From assembly GCA_910586665.1 (NCBI GenBank), contig CAJUIX010000018.1:19100-66401 (forward strand): a DNA stretch of 47,302 nt. Direction: 5' to 3'. Source of the DNA: an uncultured Duncaniella sp. Its GTDB lineage: Bacteria; Bacteroidota; Bacteroidia; Bacteroidales; Muribaculaceae. A program made the translations under genes and the position numbers. How positions within the stretch are numbered: the stretch's first letter is position 1; each line of letters begins with the position of its first letter. Positions 33,791-42,538 of the stretch are shown here, one piece after another. The notes beneath the pieces are model-generated. The model ran no database searches, was not told the origin of the DNA, and was given only the letters and a program-made list of their open reading frames with translations.

Positions 33791-34609
33791 ATGGAATCAT
33801 TTAGCGTCCTAATGTCTGTTTACGTTAAAGAAAAGCCTGAATATTTGGTTAGTAGCTTGGATAGCATTTTTAATCAAACACTTCTACCTAATGAAGTAGT
33901 GCTTGTCTTAGATGGACCTCTTACGGATGAACTTTATAAGATAGTTCAAGAATATTCAATGAATCATTCCGAACTAAAAGTTGTGTCACTTTCTGTAAAT
34001 GGAGGTCTAGGACGTGCTCTCAACGAAGGCCTTAAACATTGCACACATGAACTTGTAGCAAGAATGGATTCTGATGATATTTGTTTCCAAGACCGATTTG
34101 AGAAACAAGTCTATTTCATGAAAGAGCATCCAGATGTCGATATTTCAAGTAGTTGGATTGAAGAGTTTGAAAACAATATAGAAAACGTAACTTCTATCCG
34201 AAAAGTACCTATTACCCATGAAAAAATTGCGAGATTTATAAAAAAACGTAATCCACTTAACCATCCAGCTGTTATCTTTCGAAAATCTTCAGTACTAAAA
34301 TCTGGAGGTTACATGCATTTCCCTCTTTTCGAAGATTGGTATCTTTGGGCAAGAATGATGACTAACGGCTGCAGATTTGCCAACATTCCTGAATGTCTTT
34401 TACATTTTAGAACTTCCTTGAATATGATGAAAAGACGAGGAGGCTTTAAATATGCCAAAGATAATTTCAAGTTTCAAAACGAACTTTGTAGATTAGGACT
34501 CATATCACGGCTGAATGCTTTTACAAGCGGAATTGTACGAGGGATAGTATATCTAATGCCAAATACGCTTCGTACATTAGTTTATATAAATTTACTTCGA
34601 TCTAAATAG
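33791..34609 (+). CDS. Family 2 glycosyltransferase (AmsE-like)
   Basis: The 272-residue protein begins SFSVLMSVYVKEKPEYLVSSLDSIFNQT. It has VLVLDGPLTDELYKIV, LGRALNEGLKHCTHELVARMDSDDICFQDRFEKQ (with the metal-binding DSDD) and HPAVIFRKS...FPLFEDWYLWARM, matching AmsE-type capsule glycosyltransferases. A C-terminal hydrophobic stretch may associate with the membrane. It is the last AT-rich gene; base composition changes to genome-like right after its stop. Confidence 0.88.
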   Translation: MESFSVLMSVYVKEKPEYLVSSLDSIFNQTLLPNEVVLVLDGPLTDELYKIVQEYSMNHSELKVVSLSVNGGLGRALNEGLKHCTHELVARMDSDDICFQDRFEKQVYFMKEHPDVDISSSWIEEFENNIENVTSIRKVPITHEKIARFIKKRNPLNHPAVIFRKSSVLKSGGYMHFPLFEDWYLWARMMTNGCRFANIPECLLHFRTSLNMMKRRGGFKYAKDNFKFQNELCRLGLISRLNAFTSGIVRGIVYLMPNTLRTLVYINLLRSK

Positions 34610-34616
34610 TTTATTT

Positions 34617-35612
34617 ATGAAAATAGCAATGATAGGTGCCAGCGGCTTTGTCGGCACCCGGCTTCTCGGGCTTCTGCGCGAAGAGCCACAAAAATATGAT
34701 TGTTGGAACATCGATCTCATTCCGAGCCACTTTTTCAACGATGTGACCACTATCGGCGACGTCCGCGAGCAGGAGCAGATGGACCGGGAGCTTAAAGACG
34801 CCGATGTGGTGATACTCCTCGCCGCACAGCACCGCGACGACGTATCGCCCGTGTCGCTCTACTACGACACCAACGTCGGCGGCATGGAAGTGACACTCCG
34901 GGCTATGGAGAAAAACGGCATCAAACACATCATTTTCTTCTCCTCGGTCGCGGTCTATGGCCTGAACAAAAAGAATCCCGACGAGAACCACCCCGCCGAC
35001 CCGTTCAACCACTACGGCAAGTCGAAATGGCAGGCGGAAGAGGTACTTCAGAAATGGTATAAATCGCATCCCGACTGGAACATCGACATTATCCGTCCCA
35101 CGGTTATTTTCGGAGAGCGCAATCGTGGCAATGTCTATAATTTGCTCAAACAAATCTCGTCAGGCAAATTCCTCATGGTGGGCAAAGGAGAAAATAAAAA
35201 GTCGATGGCCTACGTCGGTAACATCGTCGCCTTTGTCAAGTTCATGATTGACAATGTAACCGAGGGCTACAACGTATTCAACTACATCGACAAGCCCGAC
35301 AACAACATGAACCAGCTCGTTGCCCACGTCAGCAAGGTGCTAAACAAACACATCCCCGCGACACATTTCCCCTATTGGCTCGGTATGGCCGGAGGCTACT
35401 GCTTCGACATCTTGGCAAAACTCACCGGTAAAAAACTGACTGTATCCTCCGTCCGCGTAAAAAAATTCTGTGCTACAACCGAATTCGACGCCAGGAAAGC
35501 CCACTCATCCGGCTTCAAAGCCCCTTACACACTCGGCGAAGGCCTCGCCCGCACGCTCGAATTTGAATTCGTCCACCCGAGGACTGATGATATAACTTTT
35601 AAGACTGAATAA
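34617..35612 (+). CDS. NAD-dependent sugar epimerase/dehydratase
   Basis: The 331-residue extended short-chain dehydrogenase has the cofactor loop MIGASGFVGTRLLG, LLAAQH, an FFSSVAVYG strand and the catalytic HYGKSKWQAE (YxxxK). A C-terminal YWLGMAGGYCFDILAKLTGK segment occurs in capsule-linked members. The substrate cannot be assigned. UDP-GlcA from Ugd, or a GDP- or UDP-hexose, are options. It starts eight bases after the last glycosyltransferase and 24 bases before gmd copy 2. Confidence 0.85.
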   Translation: MKIAMIGASGFVGTRLLGLLREEPQKYDCWNIDLIPSHFFNDVTTIGDVREQEQMDRELKDADVVILLAAQHRDDVSPVSLYYDTNVGGMEVTLRAMEKNGIKHIIFFSSVAVYGLNKKNPDENHPADPFNHYGKSKWQAEEVLQKWYKSHPDWNIDIIRPTVIFGERNRGNVYNLLKQISSGKFLMVGKGENKKSMAYVGNIVAFVKFMIDNVTEGYNVFNYIDKPDNNMNQLVAHVSKVLNKHIPATHFPYWLGMAGGYCFDILAKLTGKKLTVSSVRVKKFCATTEFDARKAHSSGFKAPYTLGEGLARTLEFEFVHPRTDDITFKTE

Positions 35613-35636
35613 GTTTCATTCCAATAGGTACACATT

Positions 35637-36728
35637 ATGAAAACCGCATTAATCACAGGTATAACCGGGCAGGACGGTTCTTTCCTTGCCGAGCTGCTTC
35701 TCGAAAAAGGCTATGATGTCCACGGGACTATTCGTCGCTCCTCTGTCGACTTCCGTGAGCGTATCGCCCACCTTGAAGGGCATCCGAATTTTCATCTCCA
35801 TTACGCCGACCTTGGCGACTCTATGTCCATAATGCAGGTCGTGTCTCAAGTTCGACCTGATGAAATATACAACCTTGCCGCGCAGAGTCATGTGCAGGTG
35901 TCGTTTGACTCTCCCGAGTTCACAGCCGATGTTGACGCGACCGGTGTCCTTCGCATACTCGAAGCCGTCCGCCTCTGTGGATTGAAAGACACATGCCGCA
36001 TCTATCAGGCATCGACCTCCGAGCTTTACGGAAAGGTCGAGGAAGTGCCGCAGAACGAGAAAACACCCTTCCACCCCTACAGCCCATACGCCGTCGCCAA
36101 ACTCTACGGCTTCTGGATTGTCAAGGAGTATCGCGAGGCCTACGGTATGTACTGCTGCTCAGGCATACTCTTCAACCATGAATCCGAGCGCCGCGGCGAG
36201 ACATTCGTGACCCGTAAAATCACCCTTGCTGCCGCCCGCATAGCACAGGGTAAGCAAGAGAAACTCTACCTCGGCAACCTATCCTCGCTCCGCGACTGGG
36301 GCTATGCCAAGGATTATGTGGAATGTATGTGGCTCATCCTCCAGCAGCCCGAAGCCGACGACTATGTAATCGCCACCGGTGAGCAGCACTCCGTCCGCGA
36401 ATTCTGCCTCCTCGCCTTCCGCCGCGCCGGAATCGAGCTTCGCTTTGAGGGTGAAGGCGCCAATGAGAAGGGTATCGACATAAAGACAGGCAAGGTCCTC
36501 ATAGAGATCTCCCCCGACTTCTACCGCCCGACCGATGTGGTCAACCTCTGGGGCGACCCGACTAAAGCCAGGAAGCAGCTCGGCTGGGATCCGACCCGGA
36601 AGACCACCTTCGAGCAGCTCGTCAACCTCATGGTCGACGCCGACATGGCCAAAGTTGCTGTAGAGCGCGCCGGCGAACAAGTCCGCACCAACCTCGCCGA
36701 ATACCTCGAAAAAGGAATAGTAAAATAA
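35637..36728 (+). CDS. gmd: GDP-mannose 4,6-dehydratase, copy 2
   Basis: The 363-residue enzyme makes GDP-4-keto-6-deoxymannose. It is nearly identical to copy 1 at 12442-13545 (same GITGQDGSFLAELLLEKGY, STSELYGK, YSPYAVAKLYG and the shared C-terminus NLAEYLEKGIVK), but is on the opposite strand. No fcl or rmd follows it, so its product must be used by the distant fcl, or by an unidentified reductase (perhaps the preceding epimerase, speculative). GDP-mannose supply genes (manB, manC) are not in the window. Confidence 0.95.
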   Translation: MKTALITGITGQDGSFLAELLLEKGYDVHGTIRRSSVDFRERIAHLEGHPNFHLHYADLGDSMSIMQVVSQVRPDEIYNLAAQSHVQVSFDSPEFTADVDATGVLRILEAVRLCGLKDTCRIYQASTSELYGKVEEVPQNEKTPFHPYSPYAVAKLYGFWIVKEYREAYGMYCCSGILFNHESERRGETFVTRKITLAAARIAQGKQEKLYLGNLSSLRDWGYAKDYVECMWLILQQPEADDYVIATGEQHSVREFCLLAFRRAGIELRFEGEGANEKGIDIKTGKVLIEISPDFYRPTDVVNLWGDPTKARKQLGWDPTRKTTFEQLVNLMVDADMAKVAVERAGEQVRTNLAEYLEKGIVK

Positions 36729-36747
36729 TCACTTAACTTCTAACCAC

Positions 36748-37653
36748 ATGAAAGGCATCGTCCTCGCCGGAGGGTCCGGCACTCGGTTATATCCGATCAC
36801 GAAGGGGGTCAGCAAGCAGCTGCTCCCGATTTTTGACAAGCCGATGGTATATTATCCGATTTCCACGCTCATGCTGGCGGGAATTCGGGATATTCTCATC
36901 ATTTCCACGCCATTTGACCTGCCGATGTTCAAGCATCTGCTTGGCGACGGTTCGGACTACGGGGTGCGCTTTACCTACGCCGAACAGCCGTCACCCGACG
37001 GTCTGGCGCAGGCCTTCATCATCGGTAAGGATTTTGTCGGTGACGACTCCGTCTGCCTCGTTCTCGGCGACAACATCTTCCACGGCGCAGGTTTCTCGAA
37101 AGTGTTGAAAGACGCCGTCGAGGATGCCGAGAAAAACGCCAAGGCGACCGTCTTCGGCTACTGGGTCGACGACCCCGAGCGCTACGGAGTTGCCGAGTTT
37201 GACGCCGAGGGCAACTGTCTCTCTATCGAGGAGAAACCCGAACACCCGAAGTCGAACTACGCAGTTGTCGGTCTCTACTTCTACCCAAACAAGGTCGTCA
37301 AAGTCGCCTCTGAAATCAAGCCCTCCGCCCGTGGCGAACTCGAAATCACAACCGTCAACCAGAAGTTCCTGAAAGACGGCGAGCTGAAGGTACAGACCCT
37401 CCCGCGCGGCTTTGCGTGGCTCGACACCGGCACGCACGACTCCCTCGCCGAGGCCTCGATCTATGTCGAGGTGCTCGAGAAGCGCCAGGGTCTGAAAATC
37501 GCCTGTCTTGAAGGAATCGCATACCGTCAAGGCTGGATTAGCGCCGACAAGATGCGCCAGCTCGCCCAGCCCATGCTCAAGAACAACTACGGCAAGTATC
37601 TGCTAAAGGTCGTCGACGAGGTCGAGCGCACCGGCAACCGCAATCTTGACTGA
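36748..37653 (+). CDS. rfbA: Glucose-1-phosphate thymidylyltransferase RfbA
   Basis: First step of dTDP-L-rhamnose synthesis: dTTP plus glucose-1-phosphate gives dTDP-glucose. The 301-residue protein has GGSGTRLYPITKGVSKQLLP (nucleotide binding), DKPMVYYP, LVLGDNIFHG and SIEEKPEHPKSNYAVVGLYFY, all standard for RmlA. It follows gmd copy 2 by 19 bases and leads the rfbACDB set. Confidence 0.96.
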   Translation: MKGIVLAGGSGTRLYPITKGVSKQLLPIFDKPMVYYPISTLMLAGIRDILIISTPFDLPMFKHLLGDGSDYGVRFTYAEQPSPDGLAQAFIIGKDFVGDDSVCLVLGDNIFHGAGFSKVLKDAVEDAEKNAKATVFGYWVDDPERYGVAEFDAEGNCLSIEEKPEHPKSNYAVVGLYFYPNKVVKVASEIKPSARGELEITTVNQKFLKDGELKVQTLPRGFAWLDTGTHDSLAEASIYVEVLEKRQGLKIACLEGIAYRQGWISADKMRQLAQPMLKNNYGKYLLKVVDEVERTGNRNLD

Positions 37654-37670
37654 AGTAAGCGGCATAAATG

Positions 37671-37702
37671 TTTCTCAAAACACAGATTTATTCCTAAATT
37701 TG
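37671..37702 (+). promoter_or_regulatory. Internal promoter before rfbC
   Basis: The 101-base gap between rfbA and rfbC contains a TTTC at 37671-37674 and a TAAATTTG -7 box at 37695-37702, 20 bases apart. This fits the Bacteroidetes pattern (three of four bases in the -33 box). It would allow rfbCDB to be expressed when the main capsule promoter is silent. Confidence 0.65.
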
Positions 37703-37754
37703 CAATTGGGAGTGGCACATCCAAAACAGCCGCTTCCCACAACTCACAACGACT

Positions 37755-38327
37755 ATGAACGTAATCAAGACCCCGATAGAAGGCGTGGTCATAATCGAGC
37801 CACGCATTTTCACAGACGCGCGCGGATATTTCTTCGAGAGCTACTCCAAACGGGAGTTTGACGAGAAGGTGCGCCCGGTCGACTTCGTGCAGGACAACGA
37901 GTCGTGCTCGACGCGCGGCGTTATGCGCGGCCTCCACTTCCAGCGACCTCCGTTCACCCAGTCCAAGCTCGTGCGCTGCGTCCGCGGGCGCGTGCTCGAC
38001 GTGGCTGTCGACATCCGCCGCGGCTCGCCTACCTACGGCCAACACGTCGCCGTCGAGCTATCAGAAGAAAACCACCTACAGTTCTTCGTCCCCCGCGGCT
38101 TCGCCCACGGCTTCGCCGTCCTGAGTGACACGGCCGTCTTCCAGTACAAGTGCGACAACTACTACGCGCCCCAGGCCGACGGCGGCATCGCGATTACCGA
38201 CTCCTCACTCGGCATAGATTGGCACCTCGCCCCCTCCGAAGCCGTCCTATCTGAAAAAGACACCCGCCACCCCCTCCTCGCCGACTTCGACTCCCCATTC
38301 GATTACAACGTTGATCTCTATGAGTAA
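37755..38327 (+). CDS. rfbC: dTDP-4-dehydrorhamnose 3,5-epimerase RfbC
   Basis: Third step of dTDP-L-rhamnose synthesis. The 190-residue cupin protein shows VVIIEPRIFTDARGYFFESY, the catalytic His in RGLHFQRPPFTQSKLVRC, and FFVPRGFAHGFAVLSD. Length is normal. It has a possible promoter just upstream and is followed 32 bases later by rfbD. Confidence 0.96.
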   Translation: MNVIKTPIEGVVIIEPRIFTDARGYFFESYSKREFDEKVRPVDFVQDNESCSTRGVMRGLHFQRPPFTQSKLVRCVRGRVLDVAVDIRRGSPTYGQHVAVELSEENHLQFFVPRGFAHGFAVLSDTAVFQYKCDNYYAPQADGGIAITDSSLGIDWHLAPSEAVLSEKDTRHPLLADFDSPFDYNVDLYE

Positions 38328-38359
38328 CCCGACGCCATAATATTATGCATTAATCAAAA

Positions 38360-39232
38360 ATGAACATCCTCATAACCGGGGCCAACGGGCAGCTCGGCAA
38401 CTGCCTGCGCAACGCCGCAAAAGGCTCCAATGACAACTATATCTTCACCGACGTGGCCGAACTCGACATCACCAATGCCGATGCAGTTATGAAAATGGTA
38501 AAGGAAAATGACATCAACGTCATTGTTAACTGTGCCGCCTACACCAACGTAGACGCTGCCGAGGACAATCGAGACCTTGCCGAACTCCTTAATGCCACCG
38601 CCGTGCGCAATCTCGCTGACGCTGTGAAAGCCAACGACGGCACGCTCATCCATATCTCCACCGACTACGTTTTCGGCAAAGAACCCTACAACGTACCCTG
38701 CCGCGAGGACCAGAAAGGCACCCCGACAGGCGTCTATGGTATGACCAAGCTCCACGGCGAGCAGCAGATTGAAAAATCAGGTGTCAAAGCCCTAATATTC
38801 CGCACGGCATGGCTCTACAGCGAATATGGCAAAAACTTCGTCAAAACCATGCTCAACCTCACCTCCACAAAGCCGGAGCTGAAAGTGGTCTTCGACCAGA
38901 CCGGCACGCCGACCTATGCCCAGGACCTCGCCGACGCCATATTCCACATAATCGAGAATCGTAAATTCGAGGGCAATGAGGGTGTCTACCACTACTCCAA
39001 CGAGGGCGTCTGCTCATGGTTTGACTTTACCAAGATGATAGCCGAGTATGCCGGCAACACCGCCTGCGACATCCAGCCCTGCCACTCCGACGAGTTCCCC
39101 TCCAAGGTTAAGCGCCCCTCATACTCAGTCCTCGACAAGACCAAGTTTAAGGAAACTTTCGGCCTCAAAGTGCCATATTGGACTGACTCCCTCAAAATCT
39201 GTATCAAAAACCTCAAAGAAGACTCAAAATGA
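38360..39232 (+). CDS. rfbD: dTDP-4-dehydrorhamnose reductase RfbD
   Basis: Last step, the NAD(P)H-dependent reduction to dTDP-L-rhamnose. The 290-residue protein has ITGANGQLGNCLR, NCAAYTNVDAAEDN, ISTDYVFG and the catalytic YGMTKLHGE, all RmlD signatures. Its stop overlaps the rfbB start by four bases (ATGA). Confidence 0.95.
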   Translation: MNILITGANGQLGNCLRNAAKGSNDNYIFTDVAELDITNADAVMKMVKENDINVIVNCAAYTNVDAAEDNRDLAELLNATAVRNLADAVKANDGTLIHISTDYVFGKEPYNVPCREDQKGTPTGVYGMTKLHGEQQIEKSGVKALIFRTAWLYSEYGKNFVKTMLNLTSTKPELKVVFDQTGTPTYAQDLADAIFHIIENRKFEGNEGVYHYSNEGVCSWFDFTKMIAEYAGNTACDIQPCHSDEFPSKVKRPSYSVLDKTKFKETFGLKVPYWTDSLKICIKNLKEDSK

Positions 39233-40362
39233 AACGCAATATACTTATCACCGGCGGAGCCGGCTTCATCGGCAGCCACGTCGTGCGCCTCTTCGTCAAC
39301 AAATACCCTGACTACCATATCGTCAACCTCGACAAGCTCACCTACGCCGGCAACCTCGCCAACCTAAAGGACATCGAGGACAACCCCAACTATACATTTG
39401 TCAAAGCAGATATCGCCGACCTCGACGAGATGCGCCGCATCATCACGGAATACAAGATTGACGGCATAATCCACCTCGCAGCCGAGAGTCACGTTGACCG
39501 CTCGATAAAGGACCCATTCACCTTTGCACGCACAAACGTGATGGGCACCCTCGCCCTGCTCCAGGCAGCCAAAGAATATTGGGAATCGCTTCCCGAAAAA
39601 TATGAGGGCAAACGTTTCTACCACATCTCGACCGACGAGGTCTACGGCGCCCTCAAACTTACCAACCCCGAAGGCATCGAATCCCCATTCACCACAGCAG
39701 CTTCCTCGGAACACCACCACGCCTACGGCGCCGAGTTCTTCCTCGAGACAACCAAATATAATCCCCACAGCCCCTATAGCGCATCCAAGGCATCATCCGA
39801 CCACTTCGTGCGTGCCTACCACGACACATACGGCATGCCGACAATCGTCACCAACTGCTCCAACAACTACGGTCCATTCCAGTTCCCCGAGAAATTGATC
39901 CCGCTGTTTATCAACAACATCCGCCACCGCAAACCGCTACCCGTCTACGGCAAAGGTGAGAACGTGCGCGACTGGCTCTACGTCGTCGATCACGCCCGTG
40001 CCATCGACACCATCTTCCATGAAGGCAAGACAGCCGAGACCTACAACATCGGCGGCTTCAACGAGTGGAAGAACATCGATATCATCAAGGTCGTCATCAA
40101 GACCGTCGACCGTCTCCTCGGCAACCCCGAAGGCTACTCAGACGAGCTGATAACCTACGTCACCGACCGCCTCGGCCACGACATGCGCTATGCCATAGAC
40201 TCCCGCAAGCTCCAGCGCGAACTTGGCTGGGAACCCTCGCTCCAGTTCGAGGAAGGCATAGAAAAGACCGTCCGCTGGTACCTCGACAACCAGGCCTGGA
40301 TGGACAACATCACCTCCGGCGACTACGAAAAATACTACGATGAAATGTACTCAAACCGCTGA
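39229..40362 (+). CDS. rfbB: dTDP-glucose 4,6-dehydratase RfbB
   Basis: Second step of the pathway, NAD-dependent dehydration of dTDP-glucose. The 377-residue protein contains ITGGAGFIGSHVVR, HLAAESHVDRSI, the catalytic STDEVYG and YSASKASSDHFVRAYH, and GPFQFPEKLIPL. It is the last gene of the capsule locus and is followed by a terminator. Gene order A-C-D-B is a normal Bacteroidetes arrangement. Confidence 0.96.
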   Translation: MKRNILITGGAGFIGSHVVRLFVNKYPDYHIVNLDKLTYAGNLANLKDIEDNPNYTFVKADIADLDEMRRIITEYKIDGIIHLAAESHVDRSIKDPFTFARTNVMGTLALLQAAKEYWESLPEKYEGKRFYHISTDEVYGALKLTNPEGIESPFTTAASSEHHHAYGAEFFLETTKYNPHSPYSASKASSDHFVRAYHDTYGMPTIVTNCSNNYGPFQFPEKLIPLFINNIRHRKPLPVYGKGENVRDWLYVVDHARAIDTIFHEGKTAETYNIGGFNEWKNIDIIKVVIKTVDRLLGNPEGYSDELITYVTDRLGHDMRYAIDSRKLQRELGWEPSLQFEEGIEKTVRWYLDNQAWMDNITSGDYEKYYDEMYSNR

Positions 40363-40403
40363 CCCAACTCTCCCAACCACATTCTTAAAACATACCCCTC
40401 AGC

Positions 40404-40440
40404 CCTCCGAAAGCTCATTTGAAGCCTTTGGAGGTTTTTT
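40404..40440 (+). terminator. Rho-independent terminator ending the capsule locus
   Basis: CCTCCGAAAG (40404-40413) pairs with CCTTTGGAGG (40425-40434), with one G-T pair and one mismatch, followed by six T. It lies 41 bases after the rfbB stop. Confidence 0.85.
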
Positions 40441-41012
40441 ATTTATATACCCATAACCAAAATATTAATCATATCAGTGAAGAATACATTCTCAGTATAT
40501 AACAAATCCGGCGGGTTGCGAGCTGATTTGCCCCGGACGGAACGGGCGGCAAGTTGTACTTTTCAGCGGTAAAACGCCGTTTTATCCGGGGAAAAGTACA
40601 ACTTGCCTGACAAATTCTGCACCCGTTGCGCGGTTGCCCCGGGGTCTTTCTCAACCTCGCCTTCGGCCGGCGAAATTAGCACGCCCCGATTATTAGACAT
40701 AAAATCCAAATATAATCTTTGTATCACTATTCCAAATATCACGGTTGCCGATTATCGGATATTCGCATATTCCCATATTAACGGAAGAGGATACTCATAT
40801 TATCAGATTGCCTGTTTATTCGCTAATTTTCCGCGATATAAAAGCGCGAAAATGGGATTACGGTTAAGGGTAAGCAAATAAGCGGTTTAGCAAGATGTTG
40901 ATTTTCGGGGATTTGGCTGGATTTGGGGCGATTTTCTCAAAAAGTACACGTTTTGTACCCCGATTCGGGAGTCGTGAGGATGAGTGAAGTGTTAAGGAGT
41001 GTGTAGAGCGAT
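40441..41012. other. Gene-free region before the recombinase gene
   Basis: I find no credible gene here. Apart from the palindrome listed separately, it has a GC-rich first part (40501-40690) and an AT-rich second part with partial inverted repeats such as AAGTACACGTTTTGTACC (around 40941-40959). It may hold recombination or regulatory sites for the neighbouring recombinase (inference). Confidence 0.4.
40548..40607. repeat. 60-base palindrome with perfect 17-base arms
   Basis: Arms 40548-40564 (GGCAAGTTGTACTTTTC) and 40591-40607 are exact reverse complements. The inner part also pairs (GCGGTAAAACG with CCGTTTTATCCG, nearly perfect), giving an almost continuous hairpin. No T-run follows, so it is not a typical terminator. 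It could be a REP-like or MITE-like element or a recombinase site. Confidence 0.8.
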
Positions 41013-41043
41013 TTTCAAATTCCTGCTTCCCGGATTATCTTTG
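41013..41043 (+). promoter_or_regulatory. Promoter of the recombinase gene
   Basis: TTTC (41013-41016) and TATCTTTG (41036-41043) are 19 bases apart, fitting the Bacteroidetes pattern. The ATG at 41069 is 25 bases beyond the -7 box. Confidence 0.75.
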
Positions 41044-41068
41044 CACAAAATCAGATAATCAGACATTT

Positions 41069-42316
41069 ATGGCAAGAATAGAAAATCGCAAAAAGCAAAA
41101 TCCAAAGCTACTGCAATCGGAATTGAGCGACGGACGTGCAAGCCTCTACCTTGAATACTATATAGGTCGCACTGAAACTCCCGTGATTGACGAGGACGGC
41201 AATCAGGTGTTCTACACCGAAGGAGCGATGGCAGGAAAACCGAAGTTCAGAATCAAGCACACCCGCAAGAAAGAGAACCTCAACCTTTATATATGGCTGC
41301 ATCCGCGAACCTCGCAGGAGCGTTTGCAGAACAAGGACACTCTCACGCTTGCCGAAAAGATACGCTTCGAGCGTGAGCAGTCTTTCCTGGAGGACAGGGA
41401 GGGTTATCGCCTACGCAAGGAGATGGACGAGGACTTCTTAGAGTTCTGCCGCGAGTTTTGCAAGTCGCCGGCCCTCACAAAACACATCCGCGAAACATTG
41501 TTGCGTGGATTGAAGAAATTTCTGAACTTTCTCGCCGCCACTCCCAAATATGCAATCTTCAAGGAGCGTCTGAAAATGACACAGCTCACTCCTGAAATGG
41601 TTGGTGCGTTTGTGGAGTATCTGAAAGCAAACGGCAAAGGTGATGGCCCGAAAGCCTATTTCCGTATGTTCAAGCGGATGGTAACTGCTGCTGTCGATAA
41701 AGACCTAATCAAGAAAAATCCTTGCCGAGGTTTTGTCATCAAGAACGACAACATGACTCTGCAAAAAGAAATCCTTCTGCCCGAAGAGATAGACCGACTT
41801 GTGGCTACCCATTTCAAAGGCGAAAGACCGGAAATACACCGCGCTTTCATCTTCGGATTATACACCGGGGCGAGATGGTGTGATAGCAGCCACCTTACTT
41901 TCCGCAATGTGGACTACTCCACAAAGACGCTACGATTCCAACAGCAAAAAACAAAAGGGCATAGTTCATGCAGCTGGGTAATCGTGCCGTTGAGTGATGC
42001 TCTTATCCGCCTTATCGGACAACCGAAGAATGACAATGACGATGAAAGATTGTTCGACGTGCCGCACTACGACATCTGCAACCGGTATCTGGCGAAATGG
42101 GTGAAGAAGGCCGGAATCAGAAAGAAAATCACATGGCATTGCGGACGCCACAGCTTCGCGGTGAATGTCCTCACCAAAGGAGCGAACATCAAAACGGTAT
42201 CAAGCCTGTTGGGACACACCTCGGTAAGAATGACGGAAAGGTATCTTCACGTTGTGGACAGCCTCAAGCAGGTCGCAATCAACTCGCTCGGCGAAATAAA
42301 CTATGCGGCGGTCTAA
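41069..42316 (+). CDS. Tyrosine recombinase/integrase
   Basis: Site-specific recombinase of 415 residues. An N-terminal arm-binding-like domain (about residues 20-120) and a SAM-like core-binding domain (about 125-215) precede the catalytic domain. All catalytic residues are present: Arg269 (YTGARWCD), Lys296 (KTKGH), His357 and Arg360 (WHCGRHSF), His383 (LLGHTSVRMT) and Tyr392 (ERYLHV). It should be active. Bacteroidales use such enzymes both for integrating conjugative elements and for inverting promoters or outer-surface genes. No excision, relaxase or mobilisation gene accompanies it, so it is either a relic of an element or a solitary invertase beside the capsule locus. Confidence 0.93.
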   Translation: MARIENRKKQNPKLLQSELSDGRASLYLEYYIGRTETPVIDEDGNQVFYTEGAMAGKPKFRIKHTRKKENLNLYIWLHPRTSQERLQNKDTLTLAEKIRFEREQSFLEDREGYRLRKEMDEDFLEFCREFCKSPALTKHIRETLLRGLKKFLNFLAATPKYAIFKERLKMTQLTPEMVGAFVEYLKANGKGDGPKAYFRMFKRMVTAAVDKDLIKKNPCRGFVIKNDNMTLQKEILLPEEIDRLVATHFKGERPEIHRAFIFGLYTGARWCDSSHLTFRNVDYSTKTLRFQQQKTKGHSSCSWVIVPLSDALIRLIGQPKNDNDDERLFDVPHYDICNRYLAKWVKKAGIRKKITWHCGRHSFAVNVLTKGANIKTVSSLLGHTSVRMTERYLHVVDSLKQVAINSLGEINYAAV

Positions 42317-42475
42317 GTGGGTTCAACCAAAATACAAAGTCGGTAAGTCCAAAGAGATTTATCGGCTTTTTCTTTTCGTCGCCAATCTTCATGAAAACAA
42401 AAAAGAAAAAATGGAGCATGAAATCGGCAATTGGGATTACGACTTTGGAGTAAGACCAACCGAACATTCGGCAAG

Positions 42476-42538
42476 GGTGATGTGCAGCAAATCCTATTTG
42501 GTGCTGCATATCACATACCTTGCCGAATCCCTGCGGAT
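42476..42538. repeat. Imperfect inverted repeat downstream of the recombinase
   Basis: ATTCGGCAAGG...TGATGTGCAGCA on the left pairs with TGCTGCATATCA...CCTTGCCGAAT on the right, with arms of about 24-27 bases, a few bulges and a loop of about ten bases. It could be a recombination site, a structured RNA or the terminator of the recombinase gene, though no T-run follows. Confidence 0.7.

Noticed and set aside
40603..40881. A 92-codon open frame before the recombinase gene
   Set aside because: It starts inside the palindrome, spans two regions of different composition and shows no domain, signal or membrane pattern.
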